Source: a virus
Strand: one strand, 5' to 3'
Virus record (IMG/VR): IMGVR_UViG_3300035698_008348
Span: 1 to 20,227 of that record
Length of the DNA stretch: 20,227 nt
Shown here: piece by piece, positions 1 through 8,540 of the stretch
How the letters are laid out: each line of letters begins with the position of its first letter
Position numbering within the stretch: the stretch's first letter is position 1
The notes under the pieces: generated by a model
Told to the model about the DNA's origin: nothing
Database searches by the model: none
What the model saw: the letters and a program-made list of their open reading frames with translations, nothing else
Program-made: the position numbers and the translations under genes

Positions 1-240
1 GCAGAACCTCATGGTGGTTATAATGATGATGATAAAAAAATAAATATAAAAATTGAATCATCTATTAAAGAAGAATATATTGATTGGATTAATACTATTA
101 GATTAAACATTAGCCCTAATACTGAAGATGAAAAAGAAATTAGATTATTTAAAAATACACCATTAAAAATTAGAAAAATAGAAGTTGGGGGTGAAGAAAT
201 TGATATAAATTTAATTATATCCAAAACATTCAAATCATGA
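1..240 (+). CDS. C-terminal part of an unknown protein (5' truncated by window edge)
   Basis: An open frame enters at base 1 and runs 79 codons to a TGA at 238-240. The visible residues are hydrophilic and charged, with a poly-Asp/Lys stretch near the edge (YNDDDKKINIKIE), a segment EEYIDWINTIRLNI and the ending NLIISKTFKS. No domain is recognisable. The stop overlaps the next start as ATGA (237-240), so the two genes are probably translationally coupled. It lies upstream of a gp5-like spike gene in the same direction, so a structural role is plausible, but that is context only. The small antisense frame over this stretch is a shadow. Confidence 0.7.
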   Translation, partial: AEPHGGYNDDDKKINIKIESSIKEEYIDWINTIRLNISPNTEDEKEIRLFKNTPLKIRKIEVGGEEIDINLIISKTFKS

Positions 241-665
241 AAAATAAATTATTATTTTTTAAACCCAAACCAACTATAAAAATATGGGAAGGACTTAAAA
301 TGCAATTCAATTATAGTTCCCAAGAATTATTATATCATTCATCAGTGTGTGGGTTTGTTGATGGAGTTAAACATGCTGTAGAACAAGGTGTTGATATAGA
401 TTATAATGATAGTGTTGCATTAAGATGGGCAGCTAATAACGGTCATATTAATGTAGTAAAATATTTAATTAGTGTTGGAGTTAATATGAATGCACATAAT
501 GGTGATGCATTAAGATGGGCAGCTAATAACGGTCATTATGAAATTGTTAAAATATTATTAAATAATGGTATTAATACTAATGTATGTGGCAAAGTTGCAT
601 TAAGTTGGGCAACAAACAGAGATCATGTTGATATAATTAAATTATTGAAAGGATTTATAAAATGA
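237..665 (+). CDS. Tagged ankyrin-repeat protein, 3 repeats
   Basis: A 142-residue protein. Residues 7-12 (FFKPKP) are a variant of the tag module shared by most accessory genes here. An ankyrin-cap-like segment follows at about 30-55 (ELLYHSSVCGFVDGV), then three ankyrin repeats of 30 residues each with the core ALRWAANNGH...VVKYL. Two repeats share an identical 31-base stretch 90 bases apart, a sign of recent unit duplication. Ankyrin solenoids bind proteins; no partner can be read from sequence. The start at 237 is preferred over the in-frame ATG at 300 because it keeps the tag and gives an ATGA overlap with the upstream gene. Its own TGA overlaps the next start at 662 in the same way. Confidence 0.85.
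   Translation: MKNKLLFFKPKPTIKIWEGLKMQFNYSSQELLYHSSVCGFVDGVKHAVEQGVDIDYNDSVALRWAANNGHINVVKYLISVGVNMNAHNGDALRWAANNGHYEIVKILLNNGINTNVCGKVALSWATNRDHVDIIKLLKGFIK
416..536 (+). repeat. 31-base exact repeat within an ankyrin gene
   Basis: Positions 416-446 and 506-536 are identical over 31 bases, 90 bases apart. They code for the same ankyrin core (ALRWAANNGH). The 90-base period equals one 30-residue repeat, so this marks a recent duplication or conversion of one unit. Confidence 0.9.
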
Positions 666-1183
666 ATAAATTATTTAAACCTAAATCTAATGAAGAATTA
701 AATGAGGGATTAAAATCACTAGATGATTCCCGACTATTTATTTTATCTGCTAGAATAGGTTATAAAAAGGGTGTAGAAATATCGCTAAAAAATAAAGATT
801 TAATGTGTCATAAAATATCAGCATTCAATCAAGCGATAATGACTAATCAAATTGAAATTGTAAAATTATTAATTGATAATGGAACTGCTATACATACTAG
901 TGCAAATTTCGCTATTCGTCATGCTTCAGGAAATGGATATGATGAAATTGTAAAATTATTAATTGAAGCAGGAGTTGATATACATGCAAATTTAGAAGAA
1001 TCATTAAAATTTGCATGTGTTAGAGGATATCACAAAGTAGTAAAGTTATTAGTTGAAGCAGGAGCTGATACAAGTAAATTAGGACCTTCTTATTTAGAAC
1101 ATGCTTTTAACAGTGGGTTTTATGAAATTAACAAAATATTAAAATATAATGAAAATACCAGATTTTTTAAACAAAACAATTAG
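662..1183 (+). CDS. Tagged ankyrin-repeat protein, about 4 repeats
   Basis: A 173-residue protein opening MNKLFKPKSNEELNEGL, one of the cleanest copies of the tag (residues 4-13). A cap segment follows (LFILSARIGYKKGVE), then about four 30-residue ankyrin repeats with cores such as NGYDEIVKLLIEAGVDIHAN. The start follows an AAAGGA sequence about ten bases upstream, one of the few Shine-Dalgarno-like leaders in the window, and overlaps the previous stop (ATGA). It ends with TAG, which shows TAG is not reassigned here. Its last 35 bases overlap the start of the gp5-like gene in another frame, unusually long for this region and consistent with a cassette abutting a structural gene. Protein binding is the likely activity; the target is unknown. 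Confidence 0.87.
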   Translation: MNKLFKPKSNEELNEGLKSLDDSRLFILSARIGYKKGVEISLKNKDLMCHKISAFNQAIMTNQIEIVKLLIDNGTAIHTSANFAIRHASGNGYDEIVKLLIEAGVDIHANLEESLKFACVRGYHKVVKLLVEAGADTSKLGPSYLEHAFNSGFYEINKILKYNENTRFFKQNN

Positions 1184-1919
1184 TGATAATGATTGGATAG
1201 GAATTGTTGTAAATAACAAAGATTCATTATTTACTGGTAGATGTCAAGTCCGTATTTTCAGATTAATGGATAATATTGAAAATACGGAATTGCCATGGGC
1301 TGTACCTATTAATTCTTCTATATTTGGTGGTGATGGTGCTGGTTCTTTATCAATTCCTAAAATAGGACAATTTGTAAGAATACAATTTAATAATGGAGAT
1401 ATATATGCCCCTGAATATACATCTATTCAAAATGTAGATTCAGCATTATCAGAAGAAATTAAAAATGATTATGAAGGTACTCATGTAATTGTGTACGATC
1501 CCGATGAAGAACTTAATGTAATTTATCAAAAAAATAGAGGGTTTGAAATTTATTATAGAGAATCATTTATACAAATTGCTCCTGATTCTATGATTACAAT
1601 TCAACATGCTAATCAAGAGTCATTAATACAATTAGAAGGAGACAAATGTAATATAGTTACAAAAAATGAAGTGAATATTTCGGCAGCTGCAAAAGTAGAT
1701 GTAACAGCTGATGAAGTTAGATTAGCTGGAAATCAAACAACAAAAGTTGGTCCTGGCCCATATAATCATGCTGTAATGGCAGAAATAATATTTCCTTTAT
1801 TAGAAACTTTAGCAACTTCTATAGATGCTAAAATGCCTGCAACCCCTGGAGTAAATGTTGGAATAGTTAAACAAGCTGAAGGGGCTGGAACATCAAATAA
1901 CGTATTAATATCAGAATAA
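1149..1919 (+). CDS. gp5-like baseplate hub/tail-spike protein (OB-fold, no lysozyme domain)
   Basis: A 256-residue protein. Residues about 14-95 resemble the OB-fold of T4 gp5 / P2 gpV spike proteins: WIGIV, then TGRCQVRIFRL, ELPWAVPI, GxSIPKIGQFVRIQF and a GDIYAPEY turn. Residues about 165-197 have alternating hydrophobic strands spaced about eight residues apart (VNIS, VDVT, VRLAG), as expected for the start of a gp5-type beta-helical needle. In T4 the trimer forms the membrane-piercing tip under the tail tube. At 256 residues this protein lacks the lysozyme insertion of T4 gp5 (575 residues). The C-terminus has an MPATPG segment. The start overlaps the upstream ankyrin gene by 35 bases, but no later ATG keeps the OB-fold. 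The stop overlaps the next start as TAATG. It has no KPK tag. Confidence 0.8.
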   Translation: MKIPDFLNKTISDNDWIGIVVNNKDSLFTGRCQVRIFRLMDNIENTELPWAVPINSSIFGGDGAGSLSIPKIGQFVRIQFNNGDIYAPEYTSIQNVDSALSEEIKNDYEGTHVIVYDPDEELNVIYQKNRGFEIYYRESFIQIAPDSMITIQHANQESLIQLEGDKCNIVTKNEVNISAAAKVDVTADEVRLAGNQTTKVGPGPYNHAVMAEIIFPLLETLATSIDAKMPATPGVNVGIVKQAEGAGTSNNVLISE

Positions 1920-2233
1920 TGAAAACATTATTTATTCCTAAACCCGAAAAAGAAATTAAAAAATATATAATTTTTTTAGAAAATATAAGGGGTGAAATTA
2001 ATCAAATAGATATAAATGTTATAACAGCTTATATGCCACAAGATTATACAGTAGGAACTGCTTTAATTATTGACACAAAGGAAGATCGAGTTCCATATAC
2101 TTTATATATAGATAATGATTATAAATTAACATTATATGGTGATGGATATAAATTACTTAGTAAAGTAACTAAATATCCTATTATAAGATTTTTTAAATTA
2201 AAAAAAACGTTTTTTATAAATGGGAGGGATTAA
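1919..2233 (+). CDS. Small tagged protein of unknown function
   Basis: A 104-residue protein opening MKTLFIPKPEKEIKKYI, a diverged copy of the tag (residues 4-13; Ile replaces the first Lys, Pro replaces Ser). The body looks like a small alpha/beta fold with alternating strands (GTALIIDT, VPYTLYIDNDYKLTLYGDGYKLLS) and a basic C-terminus (FFKLKKTFFINGRD). It is not an ankyrin protein and I do not recognise the family. It starts on the TAATG of the gp5-like gene, so it is probably translated by coupling to it. It is useful as evidence that the tag also heads non-ankyrin bodies. Confidence 0.75.
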   Translation: MKTLFIPKPEKEIKKYIIFLENIRGEINQIDINVITAYMPQDYTVGTALIIDTKEDRVPYTLYIDNDYKLTLYGDGYKLLSKVTKYPIIRFFKLKKTFFINGRD

Positions 2234-2254
2234 TAAAATATTTTAAAAGAATTT

Positions 2255-2986
2255 ATGGAAAATAAAATTACATATAGTAACGAATGTACTAATGCATATT
2301 CTAGTCAAACAAATATGGAAGCTGGAATTTATGTTAATGGAACTATTGTAGGATATATTGAATATGTTATTTATTTTAATGAATTAACAATAAGTCATAT
2401 TTTTATAGATCCTACTCTTAGAAGAAAAGGATATGCATCAAGATTATTAAAATATGTATTACAAGAAAACCCAAATAAAACTTATATATCATCATTAAAA
2501 ACAGATTTAGGTTCTAAGTTTATTAAAAAAGATTTACCATTAACAGAGAGTTTATTTCAACCAAAACAAGAAAAAGATATTATAAAACTTTTTGATATTT
2601 TTTCAACTAATCGTGTTATGTTAATTCAACATTATATAGATGTTTTTCAAGCAAATTCAACTCATCAAAAATATTTTAATTTAACAACTGATATTAATTT
2701 AGTTAAACGACAATTAAAATCTAAAAATGAAGATCTTTATATTATAAATCAAAAGGGTAAATTAGATGAAGCGTATAAAAAAATATTATATTTTTTTAAT
2801 GATCTTAAAAATATAGAAGATACTATAACTATACTTGCTTGTGATTTTCGATTTGAATTAAATCAAAATTATAAATGTGCGGGTGGTCTAAGTTATTTTC
2901 AAGATGATTCAGACATTATTATATTTAATAAACCATATTTAATAAAAAAAATTAAGGATAAGTTTAATGACCAAACAAAAAGATAA
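2255..2986 (+). CDS. GNAT-like N-acetyltransferase domain fused to a tag and a C-terminal domain
   Basis: A 243-residue protein. Residues about 25-85 fit a GNAT acetyltransferase core: strands GTIVGYIEYVIY and ELTISHIFID, then the acetyl-CoA-binding signature RRKGYASRLLKYVL (about 56-69), matching the family R/Q-x-x-G-x-G/A loop and helix. The core is short (about 95 residues), so the enzyme may be minimal or degraded; the acceptor is unknown. At 99-109 an internal tag copy (SLFQPKQEKDI) begins a second region (about 110-243) with no recognised family. This looks like a fusion of a GNAT domain to a tagged gene. The next gene starts 20 bases inside this one. Catalytic activity is inferred from one motif only. 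Confidence 0.68.
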   Translation: MENKITYSNECTNAYSSQTNMEAGIYVNGTIVGYIEYVIYFNELTISHIFIDPTLRRKGYASRLLKYVLQENPNKTYISSLKTDLGSKFIKKDLPLTESLFQPKQEKDIIKLFDIFSTNRVMLIQHYIDVFQANSTHQKYFNLTTDINLVKRQLKSKNEDLYIINQKGKLDEAYKKILYFFNDLKNIEDTITILACDFRFELNQNYKCAGGLSYFQDDSDIIIFNKPYLIKKIKDKFNDQTKR

Positions 2987-5900
2987 AAAGAAAAAAGAAG
3001 GAACTGAATTTCTTAATAAATCAATTAAAGAATCTAAAGAATTTTTCAATAAGCCTAAAAAATTAGATATTTTAATAGATACTGGTATTATTGTGCTTAA
3101 AAAAATACAAAGTGAGTTGTTAAAAAATACTACTGATGACGAAGTAAATAATTTTGTAAAAAATAATAGAGAATTACAAAAAATAATATCATGTGTTACT
3201 AAAGATTTAAATGAAGATATTATTTCTGATATTGTATTAGCATGTGGAAATCCCGACTTTTATCCTAACCAAATTAATAAATTAACTAATATAATTTCTC
3301 GTAATGGAGATTTATCCGGGTTAGATTTTATTAATATAATTAATATTGACAGCGATTTTAATAGTAAAACTGATAATTTCAATATTAATGAAACTTTTGA
3401 AAAAATTAAAGATGCGTTGCCTATAATTTATTTAGTTTATTATATTAGTTTAAAAATAAAAGAATTTTTAACTCAAAATAAATTTCCATCACCTTTTAGG
3501 GGTAAATATTTACAAAAACTTATACGAATTGTTGGGACTATTATAAAAAAAACTATAAAAAATTTAGGAATTGAAATAAAAAAAATTGCTAAAGAAGCTA
3601 TTGAAATAATTAATAGTGTAAAAAGTTTAATAAAATCAATTCAAAATTTATTAAAAACATTAAAACTTCTTGATAGTGTTATAATTGCTACTTTAGCAGG
3701 TGCATTTATTTATTTAAACAATAGAAAAAAGGCGCATCAACATTCGTTTGATACATTTAATGAAATATCAAAACCAATGATATGTGAACCATTAAAACAT
3801 GCTAAAACCAATGAAGAAATACAAATAAATTCAGTTCCTTTTAATATAAACAATCTTTCTTGTCCTATAGAAATAAATGAACCATTAGTTCCCCATGAAC
3901 CATTTGAAAATAAATTAGCAAATGTATCATGTGAATATGAAGGAATTAATCAAATTGTTGAAATTGAAGAAGGTGATTTGTCCAATATTGATACAAAAGC
4001 AATAATAAACAATGATTCATCTATTAATTTTAATATTTTAGTAAGTAACAATGACAATATAAATTCTAGAACAATTTTGGGGACATTTGGGGACACTAGG
4101 GTATATTCACCTATAAATGGAATAATATCTAGTATAAGTGATAATAAAATTTATATTGATGATGCAAGGGATCCAGAAGAATCATATTTAGATGAACTTA
4201 TTAATGAATCAAAAACCCTACAAGAAGAATTAAATAATATAAAATTTTTTATAAAGGATTATTATATTAAATCATGGTACCCAGTATTATTATCAAAGGG
4301 TATGAATGGCACATTAGGAGGAAAGGCAATTAATTTTTATTTTATTAGAGCAACTATTAATACAGCATTAATAAATAAAAGTTATGAAAAACAAATTACT
4401 AATATTGCAGGCGAAGATAATGTTAAAAAAAATGCTGAGAATGAAACTCTTGATAAAATAAAAACTTCTATTGATAAAGAAGAAAAAATTTATTATGATA
4501 CATTATTAGAAATTATAAACACAGCAGAAAAGTCGTCATCTGTTAGTTTAAAAAATGAAGTATCATTAATAGAATATTATTTTAATCTTTATCAGGATTT
4601 AATTTCTTATTGGAATAAAGATACAAACATGGTCAAAACATTTTCTAAAGAAATTAATAAAATTTTGATAGAAAGATTCTTTGTTGATGAATGGAATTTA
4701 TCAAATATTGTTGATAGAATTAATGAATTAGGTGACGAATTAACTATATTTTTTATATTTAATAAATTTAAATTTAGTGGTAAAAAAATATTTAGTGATT
4801 TATTAATTCAATATAATATAAATAATGATATAAAAACTGTAGAATCTTATTTAAAAGAGTTGAGTAAAAATGCTGTTGGGTCTACTGATTATGAAAAAGA
4901 AACTGTAATTAATAAAATAGTATTTAATTTTTTATTATATTTACAAATTAATGTATTAATAAAAGAAACTTATATAACAGAATATACAGTGGAACAAGTA
5001 TTAAAAATAGAATCTACATTTATAAATAGTTTTTTCAATAATTTATGGAAAAAATTTGAAGAAATTCCTATTAAATTAGATGATATTTATAAAAAAATTG
5101 ATGATATTAGTTCTATTTTTTCAACATATTCAATAATTAATGAAGATCAAGAACAATATCGTTTTTATGGTATTGGGAAAAAAAGAAATTGCCCAATACC
5201 AATTGAAAATGAAGATGGATATTTATCTCCTTTTTCTGAATATGAATATAATGATATTGAATATTGGCAAAAATATTGTTCATATGCAACACTTATGAGT
5301 GTTGCAGGGAAAGGATGGGCCACTGGGCTGCCCCCACTTATTGGCCCTATTCCATTTCCTATTATATACATTCCAATTAAAGGTATTCAATTACAATGGG
5401 GTATTATTGCCATGGGATTATCAATTTGTGGTATTTATGTATATCCATGGGTATTATATGTAAATTATGATTTAAATTATCAATCATCAATAGGTAATCC
5501 AACCAAACCTATAAAAAAGGCGATTGATAATTTAAAAAAAGATATTACTAAACAACTAAAAGAATTTAAAACTGTATCACTAAAAAAATATTTAGATGAC
5601 ATAAAAGAAAAAGTTGATATAGTTGATATTGAAATTAATAAATTAGAAGAAGAAAAAAGATTACATAAATTAGAAAAACCTACAAAAGATAGAACTCCCA
5701 GAGATAAATCTGAAAAGGAAAGTAAAGCAAAACATATTTCTAAACAAGCTAATTATATTAAAAAATTAGCAAAATGGAATGAAAAACAAGTTAATTATGT
5801 ATCAAAAATATTAGAATTAAAAACATCTAAATATGTATTAAATATAAAATATAAAATTATATATGATGTTTATTCAGGTACATCTAAAGTTAAAGATAGT

Positions 5901-6371
5901 AATGATAACTCTATAAAAACTATTAAACAAAATGAAGAAAAAATTGATAAATTATTTAAAAAATTAAATAAATTAGAAGAAAGTATAAATCCTTTTTTAG
6001 AACCATTACCAATTTCATTAGAACCTAATTCAACTAATTTCGGTTTTACAGTTAAAAATCCAAAAATAATTATTAAATTTGATGAAAATATAGATGACAA
6101 TATAAATACTGATGTAGTTAAAAAGATAATAGATAAATTTACTTTAAAGAGTAAGGATTTAATGTCATCTAATATAAATTCAAAATTTGAAAAATTAAAT
6201 TGGGAAAAATATAAAAAAACATTAAAGGCTTCAATACCAATTATTATTAAAAAAGAGCCTTTTCCAAAATATAAAAATTTAAAACCAACAAATCTTGCTT
6301 GGACAAATTTTCTTGTTAAAGATTGGGTTCCTACTGGAGCTAAAACATACGGAATACCAGGATTCCCTTAA
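2967..6371 (+). CDS. Large (1134-residue) putative virion/baseplate protein with membrane-like and coiled-coil regions
   Basis: A 1134-residue protein I cannot assign to a family. Visible in order: a Lys-rich N-terminus with a weak, uncertain tag resemblance (FFNKPKKLDIL, about 26-36); helical residues 130-235; a hydrophobic segment VIIATLAGAFIYL (about 237-249); Cys-containing segments near 272-310; a short beta patch VYSPINGIISSISDNKIYI (about 377-395) resembling lipoyl or M23-peptidase-type strands; long helical stretches; a Pro/Gly-rich hydrophobic block at about 770-835 (GLPPLIGPIPFPIIYIPI, then WGIIAMGLSICGIYVYPWVL); a charged coiled coil at about 850-960; and an aromatic C-terminus. 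Its size and position after the spike gene suggest a virion protein, perhaps one engaging the host membrane during injection. An AAGGA lies just upstream of the start, which overlaps the previous gene by 20 bases. Confidence 0.7.
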   Translation: MTKQKDKKKKEGTEFLNKSIKESKEFFNKPKKLDILIDTGIIVLKKIQSELLKNTTDDEVNNFVKNNRELQKIISCVTKDLNEDIISDIVLACGNPDFYPNQINKLTNIISRNGDLSGLDFINIINIDSDFNSKTDNFNINETFEKIKDALPIIYLVYYISLKIKEFLTQNKFPSPFRGKYLQKLIRIVGTIIKKTIKNLGIEIKKIAKEAIEIINSVKSLIKSIQNLLKTLKLLDSVIIATLAGAFIYLNNRKKAHQHSFDTFNEISKPMICEPLKHAKTNEEIQINSVPFNINNLSCPIEINEPLVPHEPFENKLANVSCEYEGINQIVEIEEGDLSNIDTKAIINNDSSINFNILVSNNDNINSRTILGTFGDTRVYSPINGIISSISDNKIYIDDARDPEESYLDELINESKTLQEELNNIKFFIKDYYIKSWYPVLLSKGMNGTLGGKAINFYFIRATINTALINKSYEKQITNIAGEDNVKKNAENETLDKIKTSIDKEEKIYYDTLLEIINTAEKSSSVSLKNEVSLIEYYFNLYQDLISYWNKDTNMVKTFSKEINKILIERFFVDEWNLSNIVDRINELGDELTIFFIFNKFKFSGKKIFSDLLIQYNINNDIKTVESYLKELSKNAVGSTDYEKETVINKIVFNFLLYLQINVLIKETYITEYTVEQVLKIESTFINSFFNNLWKKFEEIPIKLDDIYKKIDDISSIFSTYSIINEDQEQYRFYGIGKKRNCPIPIENEDGYLSPFSEYEYNDIEYWQKYCSYATLMSVAGKGWATGLPPLIGPIPFPIIYIPIKGIQLQWGIIAMGLSICGIYVYPWVLYVNYDLNYQSSIGNPTKPIKKAIDNLKKDITKQLKEFKTVSLKKYLDDIKEKVDIVDIEINKLEEEKRLHKLEKPTKDRTPRDKSEKESKAKHISKQANYIKKLAKWNEKQVNYVSKILELKTSKYVLNIKYKIIYDVYSGTSKVKDSNDNSIKTIKQNEEKIDKLFKKLNKLEESINPFLEPLPISLEPNSTNFGFTVKNPKIIIKFDENIDDNINTDVVKKIIDKFTLKSKDLMSSNINSKFEKLNWEKYKKTLKASIPIIIKKEPFPKYKNLKPTNLAWTNFLVKDWVPTGAKTYGIPGFP

Positions 6372-6382
6372 TATATTAAATT

Positions 6383-7027
6383 ATGAGCGCATCATCTATT
6401 TTAAAACCAAAAAGTAATAAAGAATTATCTAAACATTTAAAAATAAATTGTTTATCAAATTTAAATAAACTTTTGCGTAAATCTGCTTCAATTGGATTTG
6501 AGATTGGTGTCACAAAAGTTTTGAGAATAAATGATATATGTATTGGGTCGCGTATTACAAAACAATCTGTAATTATTTCTGTTAATTCTGCAATTACTCA
6601 TGGATATGTAAGTATACTGAAAATAATGTTAGATAATAAAAAATTAAATATTGATCTAACACAATATGTATATAACAATATATTAGTTGACGTATGTTTG
6701 CATAATAATATTAAATCTGCTATATTTTTATTTAATAATGGAGTAAAAATTAAAGACAATAATCCATTGTCTTATGCTATAGTATATAAATACGATGAAT
6801 TAATTCATATATTATTACAAAATGGAGCTGTTATAAATTATAAAATTTTAGTTGCAATAGCTAAACACGCAAACGAAAAGTCATTTAAAATTATTTTGGA
6901 ATATGTAAAAAATGATAAATGTATTATTCAACTTTATAACAAATATAGCGAAATGAAGCAAAATTTAATTAAATCTAAAACAATTGGAGAATTTAGACAT
7001 ATATTAAGCAATTATAATCAAAGATAA
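6383..7027 (+). CDS. Tagged protein with degenerate ankyrin repeats
   Basis: A 214-residue protein opening MSASSILKPKSNKEL, a full tag at residues 6-15. The cap follows (NLLRKSASIGFEIGV type, about 28-45), then weak ankyrin-like units: GYVSILKIMLDNK, NNIKSAIFLFNNGVKI, YDELIHILLQNGAVINY and a last one around KSFKIILEYV. The GH and ALRWAA signatures seen in neighbouring genes are mostly lost, so this is the most eroded of the longer ankyrin proteins. It starts 11 bases after the 1134-residue gene and is first in a run of five accessory genes. The serine of its tag uses AGT where most copies use TCT, so the tag is conserved as peptide, not as DNA. Confidence 0.8.
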   Translation: MSASSILKPKSNKELSKHLKINCLSNLNKLLRKSASIGFEIGVTKVLRINDICIGSRITKQSVIISVNSAITHGYVSILKIMLDNKKLNIDLTQYVYNNILVDVCLHNNIKSAIFLFNNGVKIKDNNPLSYAIVYKYDELIHILLQNGAVINYKILVAIAKHANEKSFKIILEYVKNDKCIIQLYNKYSEMKQNLIKSKTIGEFRHILSNYNQR

Positions 7028-7062
7028 TTTAATAATAAATTTATTTTTTAATAAAAATAAAC

Positions 7063-7638
7063 ATGATTAGACTACATTATATATTAAAACCAAAATCTAA
7101 TACAGACATTTTAGCTGCGTTAGATTATAAAGATTATAATGATTTATTAATTAAATCAGCCCAAATTAAATTTAGTTATGGTGTTGAATTAGCATTAAAA
7201 CATGAAGATAAAATAGATTGTAATAATGGTAAAATTTTAAAAATAGGAGTTAAAATGAATAATTTTAGAATTTTTAAACTTTGTTTACAAAAGGGAATTG
7301 ATATACATTATCAGCAAGATGTTGCGTTAAGATATGCAGCATCAAATGGTAACATACGAATGGTTAAAATATTAATAGCAAAAGGAGCTGATATTAATAC
7401 TATAGATAGTCAAGCATTAAGATATGCTGTAGATTTAAATGATATTAAAATGATGGAATTATTAGTTAAACATGGTGCTAATATACATGCAGCTGGTAGT
7501 TTAGCGTTATTTAATTGTTTACAATTTCATAGATTAGAAGTGGCTGAGTTATTATTATTAGCTGGTGCCAGATTATCAAAATATTGGAACAATGAAATAC
7601 ATGGAAATGCTAAAACATTATTAAACAAATATAAATGA
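7063..7638 (+). CDS. Tagged ankyrin-repeat protein, about 4 repeats
   Basis: A 191-residue protein with the tag at residues 7-16 (ILKPKSNTDI), the conserved cap (LLIKSAQIKFSYGVELAL) and about four 30-residue ankyrin units, the clearest being DVALRYAASNGNIRMVKIL and SQALRYAVDLNDIKMMELL, each followed by a KGADIN/HGANIH turn. It is preceded by the longest gap in this block (35 AT-rich bases at 7028-7062) and has an A-rich leader without Shine-Dalgarno. The last four bases overlap the start of the next gene (ATGA). It presumably binds a protein target, as ankyrin solenoids do; nothing identifies which. Confidence 0.86.
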   Translation: MIRLHYILKPKSNTDILAALDYKDYNDLLIKSAQIKFSYGVELALKHEDKIDCNNGKILKIGVKMNNFRIFKLCLQKGIDIHYQQDVALRYAASNGNIRMVKILIAKGADINTIDSQALRYAVDLNDIKMMELLVKHGANIHAAGSLALFNCLQFHRLEVAELLLLAGARLSKYWNNEIHGNAKTLLNKYK

Positions 7639-8096
7639 AATCTAAATTATTAAATATATTAAAACCTAAAACAAATAAAGAAATATTTAAATGTCTTGAA
7701 AAATATTCGAATGATGAGTTGTTACAGAAATCTGCTAACATAGGTTTTATAGAAGGTGTTAGGATTGCATTAAAAAATGGTGCTGATGTTAATATTAATG
7801 ATGGCTCACCACTAAGAGTATCTTCATATGATGGTTATTACCAGGTTGTTAAATTATTATTAAAAAAAGGTGCTAATGTGCAAACAAATAATAATTATCC
7901 ACTAAGAGTAGCTTCTTATTGTAATCATATTAAAATTGTAAAATTGCTAATAGATGTAGGTGCTGATGTGAATGTATTTGATAATGAATCTTTATTGTGG
8001 ACTAAATGTCAAGGTCATGATGAAGTTGTAACAATATTAATTAGAGCTAGAAAAAAATTAAAACATAAAGAATTTATAAATGAAAACAGCAAATAA
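7635..8096 (+). CDS. Tagged ankyrin-repeat protein, about 3 repeats
   Basis: A 153-residue protein with the tag at residues 8-17 (ILKPKTNKEI), the cap segment (LLQKSANIGFIEGVRIAL), and three ankyrin units of 30 residues: PLRVSSYDGYYQVVKLLL, PLRVASYCNHIKIVKLLI and SLLWTKCQGHDEVVTILI. The repeats replace canonical TPLH with PLRV, as in other members here. The C-terminus is basic (ARKKLKHKEFINENSK). Start and end both overlap neighbours (4 and 17 bases), so the four ankyrin genes from 6383 to 8520 form a compact co-directional run that probably arose by tandem gene duplication and then diverged. Confidence 0.87.
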   Translation: MKSKLLNILKPKTNKEIFKCLEKYSNDELLQKSANIGFIEGVRIALKNGADVNINDGSPLRVSSYDGYYQVVKLLLKKGANVQTNNNYPLRVASYCNHIKIVKLLIDVGADVNVFDNESLLWTKCQGHDEVVTILIRARKKLKHKEFINENSK

Positions 8097-8520
8097 ATGT
8101 ATATTTAAGCCTAAATCTAAATATAAAATTTTAGAAGAAATTAAATATTCATCACCTGTTTCTTTGTTATTTAAATCAGTTAGATACAGTTTTATATATG
8201 GAATTGAAATAGCATTAGAGCAAGGAGCTGACATTCACACTAATAATGATCAAGCATTAAAATTGTCATGTACTAATGATAATTACGAAATTGTTAAATT
8301 ATTATTAGAATCAGGGGCTAACATTCATGCAGGAAATGATTATGTTTTAAGATGGTCAGCAAATTATGGGCATGAAAAAGTTGTAAAATTATTAATTAAA
8401 AAAGGAGCTAATGTACATGCCCAAGATAACGATGCACTAAGGTGGTCTTATGTTCACGGACATGAAAAAGTAACTAAAATATTATTAAAAGCAGGATCAA
8501 TATTAGAGGATCCATATTAA
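8080..8520 (+). CDS. Tagged ankyrin-repeat protein, about 3 repeats
   Basis: A 146-residue protein with the tag at residues 8-17 (IFKPKSKYKI), a cap (LLFKSVRYSFIYGIEIAL) and three well-kept ankyrin units, including VLRWSANYGHEKVVKLLI and ALRWSYVHGHEKVTKILL with KGANVHAQD/SGANIHAG turns. The start lies 17 bases inside the preceding gene; the nearby ATG at 8097 is in another frame and would not encode the tag, so 8080 is chosen. The tag uses AAG for the first lysine, another synonymous difference from sister copies. It is the last clear ankyrin protein before the strand switch. Confidence 0.87.
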   Translation: MKTANKCIFKPKSKYKILEEIKYSSPVSLLFKSVRYSFIYGIEIALEQGADIHTNNDQALKLSCTNDNYEIVKLLLESGANIHAGNDYVLRWSANYGHEKVVKLLIKKGANVHAQDNDALRWSYVHGHEKVTKILLKAGSILEDPY

Positions 8521-8540
8521 ACTTGTTCTATAATAAAAAT

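Noticed and set aside
18-233. Minus-strand open frame opposite the first partial gene
   Set aside because: Hydrophobic, Ser/Ile/Phe-rich translation typical of the antisense of Asn/Lys-rich coding DNA; the plus frame is open, ends in an ATGA overlap and fits the operon.
4070-4110. Tandem TTTGGGGACA-like repeat
   Set aside because: It lies in frame inside the 1134-residue gene, occurs twice only and has no associated structure.
5165-6100. Two minus-strand open frames (5165-5371, 5870-6100)
   Set aside because: Both lie wholly inside the 1134-residue gene and have low-complexity antisense composition without domain or promoter support.
8523-8540. TTG start six codons upstream of the 8541 ATG
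   Set aside because: The ATG places the tag-like segment at the normal distance from the initiator, and TTG starts are not needed elsewhere in the window.
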